Part shown: positions 33,904 through 43,283 of the stretch, in pieces
Layout of the letters: every line of letters starts with the position of its first letter
Numbering within the stretch: position 1 is the stretch's first letter
Origin: an uncultured Bacilli bacterium
GTDB taxonomy: Bacteria > Bacillota_I > Bacilli_A > RF39 > UBA660
Length of the DNA: 64,000 bases
NCBI GenBank assembly: GCA_934141245.1
Contig: CAKPCB010000003.1
Location: forward strand, 62,001-126,000
Direction of reading: 5' to 3'
Translations under genes and position numbers: made by a program
The notes under the pieces: generated by a model
Database searches by the model: none
The model's input: only the letters and a program-made list of their open reading frames with translations
Told to the model about the DNA's origin: nothing

Positions 33904-34670
33904 AAATTAGGATAATTTCTAGTGGTTCTAAGGGAAATTGTACTTATGTAGAATTAGGAACTGCTAAAATATTAATTGATATAGGTATAAGTTTTTCGCA
34001 AGTAAAAAAATCGTTAGAACAAATAGATGTAAGTATCTATCAAATAGATATGATATTAATAACACATTCTCACAAGGATCATATAAATGGGCTAAATGTG
34101 CTATTAAAAAATGTACCTAATATTTTGGTAATAACAACAAAGGATGTATATCAAGATTTAACACATAATTTTAATTATAGATTTGATAATTTCTTAGATG
34201 CACTTGAGGTTAATTCTCAATTGGGATTTTCTATTCAGGTTATTAAAACTTCCCATGATGTACCATCCTGTGGATATGTTATTAGTGACGGTGAAAGCAA
34301 TATGGTGTATATAACGGACACAGGGTACTTAAATAGGAAATATTTTAATCAGTTAAAAAACAAAACTGTATATATATTTGAGTCAAACTATGATGATAAA
34401 ATGTTAATGGAAGGACCATATCCTTTTGTATTAAAGCAAAGAATTTTGAGTGATAAAGGACATCTTTCTAATACTGTTTCTGCTAAAATACTATCTAAGG
34501 TTGTTGGAAACAAAACAAAGTATATATATTTAGCGCATATTAGTGAACATAATAATACAAAGGAAATTGCACTTGAAACTGCAAAACAATATCTTAAAGA
34601 TACTGATTTTGATGTGAATAATATAATTATTACTGAGCAGGGAGTATCACTTGATATGGTGGAAATATAA
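33900..34670 (+). CDS. walJ: MBL-fold hydrolase WalJ (YycJ)
   Basis: A 256-residue metallo-beta-lactamase-fold protein with SSGSKGNCTYVE at the N-terminus and the HSHKDHINGL metal motif (about 56-65), then ITDTGY. WalJ is usually in the walRK operon of Bacilli and affects coordination of DNA replication with cell division. walR and walK are not in this window. It overlaps the M23 gene by four bases and rlmH by one. Confidence 0.92.
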   Translation: MKIRIISSGSKGNCTYVELGTAKILIDIGISFSQVKKSLEQIDVSIYQIDMILITHSHKDHINGLNVLLKNVPNILVITTKDVYQDLTHNFNYRFDNFLDALEVNSQLGFSIQVIKTSHDVPSCGYVISDGESNMVYITDTGYLNRKYFNQLKNKTVYIFESNYDDKMLMEGPYPFVLKQRILSDKGHLSNTVSAKILSKVVGNKTKYIYLAHISEHNNTKEIALETAKQYLKDTDFDVNNIIITEQGVSLDMVEI

Positions 34671-35125
34671 TGATAAAAATAATTTGCGTTGGAAAACTTA
34701 AAGAAAACTATTGGAGAGATGCCTCACAAGAATATTTAAAAAGACTCACAAAATATTCAAATATTAAATTAATCGAGATACCTGATTGTTCTATTGATGA
34801 TCCTGTTGTATCTTTAAATAAAGAAAAAGATTTGATTCTAAAACATATAAAACCAAATGAATATTTAATTTTGCTAGATGTTAAATCTAAACAATATAGC
34901 AGTGAGAATTTTTCAAATAAATTAAATAGTATCCTTTTACAAAACAGTAACATAACATTTTTAATTGGTGGATCATATGGTATTCATCATGAAATTAAAG
35001 ATTTAGCTAGTCTTAAAATTTCTTTTTCAGAGATGACATTTCCACATCAATTGTTTAGAGTTATGTTTCTTGAACAATTATATAGAGCATATAAAATTAT
35101 GAATAATGAAAAATATCATAAATAA
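34670..35125 (+). CDS. rlmH: 23S rRNA (pseudouridine-1915-N3)-methyltransferase RlmH
   Basis: A 151-residue SPOUT methyltransferase with FLIGGSYGIHHEIK and the C-terminal FPHQLFRVMFLEQLYRAYKI and NEKYHK, all invariant in RlmH. It methylates pseudouridine 1915 in helix 69. It is co-directional with walJ and ends in an intrinsic terminator. No SCC-type or other insertion is at its 3' end. Confidence 0.97.
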   Translation: MIKIICVGKLKENYWRDASQEYLKRLTKYSNIKLIEIPDCSIDDPVVSLNKEKDLILKHIKPNEYLILLDVKSKQYSSENFSNKLNSILLQNSNITFLIGGSYGIHHEIKDLASLKISFSEMTFPHQLFRVMFLEQLYRAYKIMNNEKYHK

Positions 35126-35150
35126 TATCCACAATCTTGTGGATATTTTT
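35124..35150 (+). terminator. Intrinsic terminator after rlmH
   Basis: AATATCCACA pairs with TGTGGATATT (35124-35147) around a tight loop, followed by T's. It overlaps the rlmH stop codon. Confidence 0.8.
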
Positions 35151-35227
35151 AAATACAAGTATACTTTTAGTTAACTTAAAAGATATAAATTGAAAATTTA
35201 CTTATAATTAACTCATGAGGTAGTTAT

Positions 35228-35581
35228 ATGGTAATTTTTAGAAAAAGATTAAAAGAAATTCGTATCAAAAAAGGACTTACACAAGAGCAACTTGGTATTA
35301 ATGTATTTCTCAGTAAAGGAGAAATTTGTTCTTATGAAAAAGGAAAACGTATACCACCATTAGATGTATTAATTAGATTAGCTGATTTTCTAGAAGTAGA
35401 TTTCTTGTGGTTAATTGGTATGGAGCTTCAATGTGCAAAAGATGAAAATAAATTGGTTAATTTATCTGAAGATGATTTAAAAATTATTACAGCATTGAAA
35501 AAGGATCCAGAATTGTATGAAAAATTTTTACAAAATCCAGATAGAATAATAGCACAAATTAGTGGTTCAATTATTAAGTAA
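35228..35581 (+). CDS. XRE-family helix-turn-helix regulator
   Basis: A 117-residue protein. Residues about 5-62 form a Cro/CI-type helix-turn-helix (RLKEIRIKKGLTQEQLGINV, SKGEICSYEKGKRIPPLDVL, RLADFLEVDFLWLIG). The C-terminal 50 residues are acidic helices of unknown role. It starts at ATG after ATGAGGTAG. It stands alone between rlmH and a transporter; no phage genes are near, so a cellular regulator is more likely than a prophage repressor. Target unknown. Confidence 0.85.
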   Translation: MVIFRKRLKEIRIKKGLTQEQLGINVFLSKGEICSYEKGKRIPPLDVLIRLADFLEVDFLWLIGMELQCAKDENKLVNLSEDDLKIITALKKDPELYEKFLQNPDRIIAQISGSIIK

Positions 35582-35636
35582 TATATGAAAAATTAGTTTT
35601 TTCAGGCATATAATTGTTTTGATTAAAGGTGATAAT

Positions 35637-36938
35637 ATGCTTAAAGTATTAACAAATCTTTTATGGGTGATTGCTATATTGTTGTTGTTTGGTGGTGGAA
35701 TATTTTTTAGCGTTAAAATGGGTTTTCCACAATTAAGGTTTAAAAAGTTATTTTTGGGCTTTAAAAATAAAAATTCAACTGGTGTTTCACCATTTAAAAG
35801 TTTAACGGTTTCATTGGCGGCAAGAATAGGAGTTGGTTCATTAGCTGGTATTGCTTTGTCAATATATATAGGTGGTCCGGGGAGTATTTTTTGGATATGG
35901 GTTGTAGGAATAATTACATCTATAAATACATTCTGTGAAAGCTATTTAGGATTAAAATATCAGAAAAAATTGAATAACGAATATATAGGTGGTCCATATT
36001 TTTATATATTAAATGGTCTAAAAAGTAAAAAGCTTGCTATACTATATGCCTTAATAGTTATAATTGCTTATATTATTGGATTTATGGGTATTCAAGCAAA
36101 TACCATAGTATTATCTTTTACAAAGTTTTCAAATATTAATATAGTTGCTGTAAGCTTGGTATTAGTGTTTATATGTGCAATTTCTATTATGAAAGGTATA
36201 GATAGGATAGTAGAAATAACAGGAAAAATTGTTCCAATCATGGGTATAGGTTATATATTTTTGAGTGTAGTAATAATATTAAAAAATATTGAAATATTAC
36301 CTAGTGTGATATTAAATATTTTTACAAGTGCTTTTAATTTTAAGGCTTTTGGATGGGGTATATTTACTAGTTTTATTATAGGAATCCAAAGAGGAGTTTT
36401 TTCTACAGAAGCAGGTCTTGGAACTGGAGCTATTGCAACTTCTTCTACGGGGACTAGAAATAAAATAGAAGTGGGTTTAATGCAAATCGTTGGAATATAT
36501 TTTACCGTATTTATTGTATGTAGTGCTACTGCACTCATGATATTAACTTCAAACTATCAGAATATTGATATTAATGTTGTAAATGGTATTGAATTAACCC
36601 AATATGCATTAAATTATCATTTAGGTGGATATGGTGAAATTACACTTGTTATTATTGTTATTTTTCTAGCTTATTCTACAATTGTAGCAGGATATTATTA
36701 TGGAGAAAGTTCTTTGAAATTTCTAATCAATAATATTAAAAATTGGCATATTTCATTATTGAAGATGTTTACTATTTTATTTTTATTTGTGGGCTGTTTT
36801 ATAGTTCCTGATAGTATATGGAAGATAATAGATATATTTGTGGCTATTCTAGCAATTATTAACATGTATACTTTAATTAAATTAAGTGATAAAATAATAG
36901 GTGATTTAAATAAATATAAAAGAAATAGTTTGGAGTAA
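35637..36938 (+). CDS. Sodium:alanine/glycine symporter (AGCS family)
   Basis: A 433-residue membrane protein with about ten membrane helices and AGCS motifs: FKSLTVSLAARIGVGSLAGIA near 55-75, the segment GIQRGVFSTEAGLGTGAIATS (about 250-270), and GPGSIFWIW. It imports alanine or glycine with sodium. I chose ATG 35637, preceded by AAAGGTGATAAT. It runs directly into ung (three bases between). The family usually has 450-490 residues, so it is slightly short. Confidence 0.9.
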   Translation: MLKVLTNLLWVIAILLLFGGGIFFSVKMGFPQLRFKKLFLGFKNKNSTGVSPFKSLTVSLAARIGVGSLAGIALSIYIGGPGSIFWIWVVGIITSINTFCESYLGLKYQKKLNNEYIGGPYFYILNGLKSKKLAILYALIVIIAYIIGFMGIQANTIVLSFTKFSNINIVAVSLVLVFICAISIMKGIDRIVEITGKIVPIMGIGYIFLSVVIILKNIEILPSVILNIFTSAFNFKAFGWGIFTSFIIGIQRGVFSTEAGLGTGAIATSSTGTRNKIEVGLMQIVGIYFTVFIVCSATALMILTSNYQNIDINVVNGIELTQYALNYHLGGYGEITLVIIVIFLAYSTIVAGYYYGESSLKFLINNIKNWHISLLKMFTILFLFVGCFIVPDSIWKIIDIFVAILAIINMYTLIKLSDKIIGDLNKYKRNSLE

Positions 36939-36941
36939 AAT

Positions 36942-37604
36942 ATGTTTGGAAATGATTGGGATCAGATTTTAAAAGATGAGATATTACAAGAGTATTTTAA
37001 AAATATAATAAAAAAAGTGAATAGTGAATATAATTTGAAAACAATATTTCCTCCTAAGGAGGATGTATTTAAAGCATTTAGAGAAACTTCTTATAGTAAC
37101 ACAAAAGTTGTAATACTAGGCCAAGATCCATATCATGGCTATGGTCAAGCTGAGGGACTATCATTTTCTGTAAGAAAAGGAATTCCTAAGCCCCCTTCAC
37201 TTCAAAATATTTTTAAAGAATTAAACAATGATTTAGGAATTGAAATTCCATCACATGGCAGTCTTGTTAGTTGGGCAGAAGAAGGAGTACTACTATTAAA
37301 TACAGTGTTAACAGTCGAAGAAGGAAAACCAGCTTCTCATAAGGACATTGGATGGGAAAAATTTACAGACACTGTTATAAAAAAAATAAATGAAAAAGCA
37401 ACACCAGTAGTTTTTATTCTATGGGGAAGTTTTGCACGTACTAAGAAATCTTTAATAACTAATCCAATACATTATATTATTGAGTCTCCACATCCTTCAC
37501 CATTTTCTGCATATAGTGGCTTTTTTGGAAGTAAACCCTTTTCAAAGACAAATGCCTTTCTAATCTCTAAAGGTATTGCTCCAATTAATTGGTCTATTAA
37601 ATAA
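36942..37604 (+). CDS. ung: Uracil-DNA glycosylase
   Basis: A 220-residue family 1 UDG with the water-activating loop GQDPYHGYGQAEGLSFSV, NIFKELNNDL, LLLNTVLTVE, and HPSPFSAYSGFFGSKPFSKTN carrying the catalytic His. It removes uracil from DNA. It is next to gerQ on the opposite strand; ung and gerQ are also neighbours in B. subtilis. A terminator shared with the convergent gene follows. Confidence 0.97.
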   Translation: MFGNDWDQILKDEILQEYFKNIIKKVNSEYNLKTIFPPKEDVFKAFRETSYSNTKVVILGQDPYHGYGQAEGLSFSVRKGIPKPPSLQNIFKELNNDLGIEIPSHGSLVSWAEEGVLLLNTVLTVEEGKPASHKDIGWEKFTDTVIKKINEKATPVVFILWGSFARTKKSLITNPIHYIIESPHPSPFSAYSGFFGSKPFSKTNAFLISKGIAPINWSIK

Positions 37605-37636
37605 AAAATGAATTTAAAACATATTAAATTCATTTT
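37605..37636. terminator. Bidirectional intrinsic terminator between ung and the lemA-like gene
   Basis: AAAATGAATTTAA (37605-37617) and TTAAATTCATTTT (37624-37636) form a 13-pair hairpin with A and T runs on both sides, serving both converging genes. Confidence 0.85.
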
Positions 37637-38189
37637 ATTTTTTATTATTTTTTAATATTTCAAATTCAACTTCTTTTTGAAAAGAAAACACTTCAAGTTT
37701 AGTATATTTCTTAATTGCTTTAATAAACAAATTTTTAAATTTTTTAATATCGTTATTAAAGGTTTCAACTTCTTTATTATAAAAAAGTTTTAATGCCTTA
37801 ATCTCTATCTCATTATTATTTAATAAATTAATCATATTTTGAGTTTCAGTTTCTTCAACTTTAATGTTATTATTTTCTATATATTTGTCTAATAGTAATT
37901 TAGTGTTATATAATTCTTTTTCTAATTCTATTATTGTTAATTTTTTGTTTTTAATTTTAGAAATATTTGTTATAACATTTTTTGCTTCATCACTGTCATC
38001 ATTTAGACTTTTTGAAATTTTAGTTAGAAGTTCTAATTTCTTTTCAAGTAAAATTGTTATATCCTTTGTAGCTTCTTCAATCTTAACATTGATGACATCA
38101 AAATAAAGAGCTTTATCTTTTTCAAGTATAATTATTAGTAATATAATAAAAATAATTCCTATTATGACATATTCTAACAAAAAAATCAC
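37635..38189 (-). CDS. LemA-like membrane protein
   Basis: A 184-residue protein with one N-terminal membrane helix (about 5-23) and a long coiled coil. The C-terminal YNKEVETFNNDIKKFKNLFI segment resembles the LemA motif (YNaaV-dYN-------P--iiA), and the ending FQKEVEFEIL fits too. LemA proteins are common and their role is unclear. It is the second gene after gerQ on the minus strand. The call is tentative because the LemA proline is missing. Confidence 0.55.
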   Translation of the reverse strand: MIFLLEYVIIGIIFIILLIIILEKDKALYFDVINVKIEEATKDITILLEKKLELLTKISKSLNDDSDEAKNVITNISKIKNKKLTIIELEKELYNTKLLLDKYIENNNIKVEETETQNMINLLNNNEIEIKALKLFYNKEVETFNNDIKKFKNLFIKAIKKYTKLEVFSFQKEVEFEILKNNKK

Positions 38190-38255
38190 CTCTATTGTTA
38201 ATAGTATATCATGAACTTTTAAATCATTAAAGTGATTTTTAAATTATTGTTATTT

Positions 38256-38561
38256 CTAAAATTCGATATAGTTAACATAAATATTTGGTAATATTTGTTC
38301 AACATTATTTTTTTCTGTTATAAGTATATAGTCATTCCCTATAGTAGATATTTTCCCTTCAAAAATTTTATCACGCCATTCTATGGAGTCCGGAAATGAC
38401 ATATATATTCTAGCATTTGCTCCTATTTTTGATTGTAATAATGATGTCATATATGGATATTTCATTTCTTGAGTTGAGTTATTATTTGTATTTAATGTAT
38501 TTCCATTTATAGGTGGATATGTTGATTCAAAATTTGTTGGTGGATAGTAACTATTGTTCAT
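38256..38561 (-). CDS. gerQ: Spore coat protein GerQ
   Basis: A 101-residue protein. A Pro/Tyr/Asn-rich N-terminus (about 1-36) precedes a domain matching GerQ: LLQSKIGANARIYMSFPDSI, WRDKIFEGKISTIGNDYILI and YVNYIEF. In B. subtilis GerQ is a coat protein cross-linked by transglutaminase and needed for localisation of the cortex lytic enzyme CwlJ. It lies close to ung there as well. cwlJ is not adjacent here. The ribosome site is AAAGGAAAG. Confidence 0.85.
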   Translation of the reverse strand: MNNSYYPPTNFESTYPPINGNTLNTNNNSTQEMKYPYMTSLLQSKIGANARIYMSFPDSIEWRDKIFEGKISTIGNDYILITEKNNVEQILPNIYVNYIEF

Positions 38562-38645
38562 ATTAATCTTTCCTTTCTTAAACTACAATATATTGTATGA
38601 AAACTATATCTTAATATGATATAATTTATTTAAGGAGAGAATAGT

Positions 38646-39206
38646 ATGAATATAAAAATTGGCGTATCAAATAGACATGTTCATTTAAGTAATGAAGATT
38701 TTACTATTTTATTTGGAAATAAATCACTTGAAAAATATAAAGATCTTAGTCAACCTGGGCAATTTGCATCAACATCCATTGTTACATTAAAAACTAATAA
38801 ATCAATAATAGAAAATGTTAGAGTGGTTGGACCACTTCGTAGTTATACACAAGTTGAAATATCTAAGACGGATAGCTATAAACTTGGAATAAATCCACCT
38901 ATTAGAAATTCTGGTGATTTAAAGGATGCAGAAGAAATAACAATAATTGGACCAAATGGCTCTATCACTAAAAAATGTTGCATAATAGCGACAAGACATA
39001 TTCACATATCTTTAGAGCAACTAAAAACTCTAAATCTTTCTGATAGAGAGTTTGTTGATATATTTATACCAGGTGAAAAGAGTACCATATTGAAGGATGT
39101 TTATCTAAAGTCGTCTGCTGTTGCTACTCTAGAACTGCATTTAGATACTGATGATGCAAATGGATGCTTAGTAAAAAATGGAGATATAGCTAGAATTATT
39201 ATTTAG
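38646..39206 (+). CDS. pduL: Phosphate propanoyltransferase (PduL-type phosphotransacylase)
   Basis: A 186-residue protein with the two PduL zinc motifs, SNRHVHLS (about 8-15) and ATRHIHIS (about 116-123), and DLSQPGQFAS. It converts acyl-CoA and phosphate to acyl phosphate and CoA. With no microcompartment genes around, it probably serves fermentative acetate or acyl phosphate formation in place of Pta. It has its own TATAAT upstream. Its stop overlaps the end of the convergent PBP gene by four bases. Confidence 0.92.
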   Translation: MNIKIGVSNRHVHLSNEDFTILFGNKSLEKYKDLSQPGQFASTSIVTLKTNKSIIENVRVVGPLRSYTQVEISKTDSYKLGINPPIRNSGDLKDAEEITIIGPNGSITKKCCIIATRHIHISLEQLKTLNLSDREFVDIFIPGEKSTILKDVYLKSSAVATLELHLDTDDANGCLVKNGDIARIII

Positions 39207-41146
39207 TTTTTTTCTGTTTCATCAAAAGCAGCTTCTTCACCTGTTGGTTCAGTTCCTTTTAAATAATACATAATCTTTTTATGTTTTGTTTGATCAGTTG
39301 CAGGTTTTCCAGTGATTGGATCCACAAGGCATCCCACGACATTATTTGGTTTTTCATACCAAATTTTTTCTTTGTCCTTTAAATATGATTCCATAGAATC
39401 TATCCATATATTTTTAGCAATTGAATATTTAGTAGTTTTAATTGCTGCATTATTATCATATCCTACCCAAACTGAGGTAACTGCTTGTGGTGTATATCCA
39501 ATTGTCCAAAGATCTGTAGCTGTTGTTCCACTTTTGACTGCATATTTTCTACTCATTTTAGCTGCTAATGAAAGGATTGTTGGATAATTATAATCAATAA
39601 AGTCTGAATCATATGTAGATGTTAATAATTGATTTAGTATGTAAACTAAACTTTGATTTAATATCATTTCTTTTTCATATTTAAATTCATATAAAACTTT
39701 TCCGTTTAGATCCTCAACTCTTTCAATTAGATGTGGTTTTATTTTATAACCTTCATTTGCAAAACTTGCATATGCAGTACTCATTTCAATAATATTTATT
39801 TCATCAGTACCAAGTGGTAAGGATGGATTAGCATTGATTTTTGCAGTAATACCTAATCTTTTAGACATGTTTACTAGTGTATCTTCTCCAAGAAACATAT
39901 GGGTTTTAACTGCGTATATATTTTCTGAATATGCTATTGCAGCAGCAAGTGATATAGGCATATGTCCATATATTTCATTAGCATTTTTTGGTGAATAAGT
40001 TGATTTGTTTGAAAATGTAAATGTTGTTTGTTCACTTGTAAATGCAGTAGAAGATGTAAATCCATTTTCTAGTGCAGCATAATATAGAAATGCTTTCATT
40101 GTAGATCCTACTTGTCTTATTGAATCAGTTGCTCTATTATAGGTTGATTTTTCATATTCATTACCTCCAATAAGTGCTAAAATATTACCATTTGATGGAT
40201 CTATTGTAACGGAAGCAACTTGCAAATCTTTATCTTTTAAGTTCTTATTTATACTATTTTCTAAAGCTGTTTGTGCATTTACATCTAATGTGGTATATAC
40301 CTTTAAACCTCCTGTGTCTAAAAAGGATGTTGGAATTTCTTTTATCTCTTTCAATTCTTTAAAAACAGCATCTTTAAAGTACAAAACACTAGTAAGCTGA
40401 GTTTCGTATTTTTTTCCGTAAAATGTTAATTCTTCCTTTTCTGCCGTCTCCTTTTCTTCCTCTGTTATATATTTGTTTTTAACCATATTTTGCAATATTA
40501 GTGATTGCCTAGATTTAGCTAGTTCTTTATTAACAAGTGGTGAAAAATTAGCGGGTGACTTTGGTATTCCTGCCAACATACTTGCTTCTGCTAGAGATAA
40601 GTCTTTTGCACTTTTATTAAAATAATAATTTGCAGCTTTTTCTATTCCGTACATACCATGTCCATAATTTATAGTGTTTAAGTATCCCTCTAATATTTCA
40701 TCCTTTGTATAATGTATTTCCATATTTAAAGTTAACCACATTTCATTCCATTTTCTTTCCCAAGTCTTATCAAAGTCTAGAAATAAATTTTTAACGTATT
40801 GTTGAGATATTGTGGATGCTCCTTGTTTTGTTTTTCCGGATATAATATTTGTGTATCCTGCTTTTATAATTCTTGGTATATCAAATCCAAAATGTTTATA
40901 GAAGTTTTTATCTTCTGTTGATATTGTTGCATCTATTATATTTTGTGAAATTTCACTAAGTGTAACCCATTTGTTTGTACCATTCCCTTGAAAAAACACT
41001 TCATTATTATTGTCATATAATGATATGTTATTAGCACTATTTATTTCAAGAGAAGTATTTAATTTTGAATATCCATATCCACATAGACAAACACATAGAA
41101 TAATTAAAAAAATAAACAACGAGTATTTAAAAATTTTTTTAATCAT
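39203..41146 (-). CDS. Class A penicillin-binding protein (PBP1A type)
   Basis: A 647-residue bifunctional enzyme: N-terminal membrane anchor (about 7-27), GT51 glycosyltransferase domain (ATISTEDKNFYKHFGFD, GASTISQQYVKN, about 73-125) and transpeptidase domain with SxxK (GSTMKAF), SxN (SENIYA) and KSGT (VKSGTTATDLW). It polymerises and cross-links peptidoglycan outside the membrane. It is on the minus strand and faces a divergent small gene. There is no PASTA or Fn3 tail. Confidence 0.95.
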   Translation of the reverse strand: MIKKIFKYSLFIFLIILCVCLCGYGYSKLNTSLEINSANNISLYDNNNEVFFQGNGTNKWVTLSEISQNIIDATISTEDKNFYKHFGFDIPRIIKAGYTNIISGKTKQGASTISQQYVKNLFLDFDKTWERKWNEMWLTLNMEIHYTKDEILEGYLNTINYGHGMYGIEKAANYYFNKSAKDLSLAEASMLAGIPKSPANFSPLVNKELAKSRQSLILQNMVKNKYITEEEKETAEKEELTFYGKKYETQLTSVLYFKDAVFKELKEIKEIPTSFLDTGGLKVYTTLDVNAQTALENSINKNLKDKDLQVASVTIDPSNGNILALIGGNEYEKSTYNRATDSIRQVGSTMKAFLYYAALENGFTSSTAFTSEQTTFTFSNKSTYSPKNANEIYGHMPISLAAAIAYSENIYAVKTHMFLGEDTLVNMSKRLGITAKINANPSLPLGTDEINIIEMSTAYASFANEGYKIKPHLIERVEDLNGKVLYEFKYEKEMILNQSLVYILNQLLTSTYDSDFIDYNYPTILSLAAKMSRKYAVKSGTTATDLWTIGYTPQAVTSVWVGYDNNAAIKTTKYSIAKNIWIDSMESYLKDKEKIWYEKPNNVVGCLVDPITGKPATDQTKHKKIMYYLKGTEPTGEEAAFDETEKN

Positions 41147-41253
41147 ATTATCTCTCCTTAAAGTTGATGCTATTTTTATTATGAAAAAAAAATAAAATAT
41201 TATGTGTTAATTATTTTTTTATGATATATTAATGTTTATATGCGAGGTTAATT

Positions 41254-41598
41254 ATGAAAAGTGTATTTGTAGTAAGATTAAATGATCAAAAATACATAGT
41301 TAAAGGAATAATAGATAGAAAAAGAAATATACTAACTTACGTAGATAAGGATAGTTCAATCATTAAAATTGATTTAGAAAAAAAGTGCTTAAAAAAGAAT
41401 ACGATAAATTCTATAATAAATATTGATTTTTCTTTAAAATCTGAGGTTAAAGTAAAGATATATTTTAAAGATATAAATAAAGAAATTGTATCTATTGGTA
41501 AAATAAAAAAAATAGAGTATAATGAACTGATTTTTACATTAAACTATTTTCTTTATGATGCTGAAGAAATATATTATTCTTTAAAAATTATAAAATGA
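41254..41598 (+). CDS. DUF1934-like beta-barrel protein (tentative)
   Basis: A 114-residue protein with alternating beta pattern and the ending LIFTLNYFLYDAEEIYYSLKI, which resembles the DUF1934 (YwiB) family. YwiB lies near rpoE in B. subtilis and this gene is directly upstream of rpoE, which supports the idea. No catalytic motif is visible. The start follows GCGAGGT. It is divergent from the PBP gene. Confidence 0.5.
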   Translation: MKSVFVVRLNDQKYIVKGIIDRKRNILTYVDKDSSIIKIDLEKKCLKKNTINSIINIDFSLKSEVKVKIYFKDINKEIVSIGKIKKIEYNELIFTLNYFLYDAEEIYYSLKIIK

Positions 41599-41706
41599 TA
41601 TAAAAAGTGTTGCTTTTGATGTAAATTAATGATATAAAAATATATGATTTATTAAAGAGACCTAATAGTAATTTATGCATATAATGATATTCGTAGGAGG
41701 ATGTAT

Positions 41707-42150
41707 ATGAAAGTAAAAGATATGAAGAAAGAAGAATTAGAATTATTGTCATATAAAGATATTACTAATTTGTTGTTAAATGAAAAGCCTAAGCAAAATA
41801 CAGCTGAATTATTTAGGCAAATAGTAGATGCATTAGAATTACCTAAATCTGTATTTGAATCAAAGATTGGTGATTATTATATGATGCTTACTACTGATAA
41901 AAGATTTATTTTACTAGAGGATGGTTGTTGGGATTTAAGAAGTAGACATACTTCTGATAAAATCGTAAAAATTGAAGAAGATGATGATGAGCTTGATCAA
42001 GAAGAAATGTCAGTAAAATCAAAAGATGAACAGAGTGATGAAGATGAGTCATATGATATAGATAATGATAATACTGATGATGATTTTGATGATGATGATG
42101 ATGACTTAAAAGATTTAGTTATTCTTGATGAGGAAGAATTGGAACAATAA
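41707..42150 (+). CDS. rpoE: DNA-directed RNA polymerase delta subunit
   Basis: A 147-residue protein: an N-terminal folded domain (MKVKDMKKEELELLSYKDIT, FRQIVDALELPKSVFESKIG, LLEDGCWDLRSRH) and a very acidic disordered tail (about 90-147). Delta recycles RNA polymerase and sharpens promoter selection in Firmicutes. I chose ATG 41707, six bases after TAGGAGGA; the ATG at 41701 is inside the ribosome site. A terminator follows. Confidence 0.95.
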   Translation: MKVKDMKKEELELLSYKDITNLLLNEKPKQNTAELFRQIVDALELPKSVFESKIGDYYMMLTTDKRFILLEDGCWDLRSRHTSDKIVKIEEDDDELDQEEMSVKSKDEQSDEDESYDIDNDNTDDDFDDDDDDLKDLVILDEEELEQ

Positions 42151-42151
42151 G

Positions 42152-42174
42152 AAGGCTTTTATTAAGTCTTTTTT
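42152..42174 (+). terminator. Intrinsic terminator after rpoE
   Basis: AAGGCTT (42152-42158) pairs with AAGTCTT (42164-42170, one G-U) around TTATT and is followed by T's. A TATAAT (about 42199-42204) then precedes prfA. Confidence 0.7.
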
Positions 42175-42224
42175 GTTCCTTATGTAGACTTCATATGTTA
42201 TAATTATAAAAGAGGTGATTGTGC

Positions 42225-43283
42225 ATGATAGATAGGCTTGAGATATTAAAAAAGAGATATGACGAATTAAATGAACAATTAATGGATCCTAATAATTTAT
42301 CGGATATAAAAAAAACAAGAGAAATTTCAAAAGAAATGTCAAATTTAGAAGAAACAGTAACTTGTTATGAAGAATATAAAAAGATTTTAAAAAATATAGA
42401 AGAAGATAAAGAACTATTAAAAGATGCAGAATTAGGTCAATTTGCTGAGGATGAGATAAAGGGCTTAGAAGAAGAAAAAGAAAAACTAGAAAAAAAACTT
42501 GAAATTTTATTAATACCAAAAGATCCTAACGATGGTAAGAATGTTATAGTTGAAATTAGAGGAGCTGCTGGTGGTGATGAAGCCAACATTTTTGCCGGTG
42601 ATTTATATAGAATGTATACAAAGTATGCAGAAAAGCAAGGTTGGAAAATAGAAGTTATTACTGAGGAATACTCGGAAGGCGGAGGTTTTTCTTTAGTAAG
42701 TTTTATGGTAAAGGGAAATAACGTATATTCAAAATTGAAATATGAGAGTGGTGCACACAGGGTTCAAAGAGTTCCAATTACTGAAACACAAGGCAGAGTT
42801 CATACTTCAACGGCAACAGTTTTAGTTATGCCTGAAGCAGAGGAATTTGATTTTCAGCTAGATATGTCTGAAGTAAGAATTGATATAACTCGTTCATCTG
42901 GATGCGGAGGACAGGGAGTAAATACAACTGATTCTGCAGTAAGGGCGACTCATATTCCTACTGGAATTATAGTTTATTGCCAGGTTGGTAGAAGTCAAAT
43001 TCAAAATAAAGAGATGGCATTGAAAACCCTACAAACAAGACTATATAATTTGAAGTTGCAAGAAAAAGAAGAAAAAGAAGGCACTGAAAGAAGAAATAAA
43101 ATTGGTACTGGAGATAGATCAGAGAAGATAAGAACATATAATTATCCACAAAACAGAGTTACTGATCATAGAATTGGTTTTACTTTGATGCAATTAGATA
43201 GGGTCATGGAAGGTGATTTGGATCAAATTATAGAAGCTTTAATAACTGAAGATCAAAGAAGAAAACTAGAAGGCCAAGATTAA
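42225..43283 (+). CDS. prfA: Peptide chain release factor 1
   Basis: A 352-residue RF1 with the GGQ loop SSGCGGQGVNTTDSAVRATHIPTGI (GGQ at about 226-228), the coiled N-terminal domain and RIGFTLMQLDRVMEGDL near the end. It ends translation at UAA and UAG. I chose ATG 42225 after AGAGGTGATTG. Its stop overlaps the prmC start (TAATG), so the enzyme that methylates its GGQ glutamine is coupled to it. Confidence 0.97.
   Translation: MIDRLEILKKRYDELNEQLMDPNNLSDIKKTREISKEMSNLEETVTCYEEYKKILKNIEEDKELLKDAELGQFAEDEIKGLEEEKEKLEKKLEILLIPKDPNDGKNVIVEIRGAAGGDEANIFAGDLYRMYTKYAEKQGWKIEVITEEYSEGGGFSLVSFMVKGNNVYSKLKYESGAHRVQRVPITETQGRVHTSTATVLVMPEAEEFDFQLDMSEVRIDITRSSGCGGQGVNTTDSAVRATHIPTGIIVYCQVGRSQIQNKEMALKTLQTRLYNLKLQEKEEKEGTERRNKIGTGDRSEKIRTYNYPQNRVTDHRIGFTLMQLDRVMEGDLDQIIEALITEDQRRKLEGQD

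Noticed and set aside
35228..35581. XRE regulator as a prophage repressor
   Set aside because: It lies between housekeeping genes with no phage gene or attachment repeat nearby.
38646..39206. PduL as part of a bacterial microcompartment locus
   Set aside because: No shell protein, diol dehydratase or aldehyde dehydrogenase gene is near.
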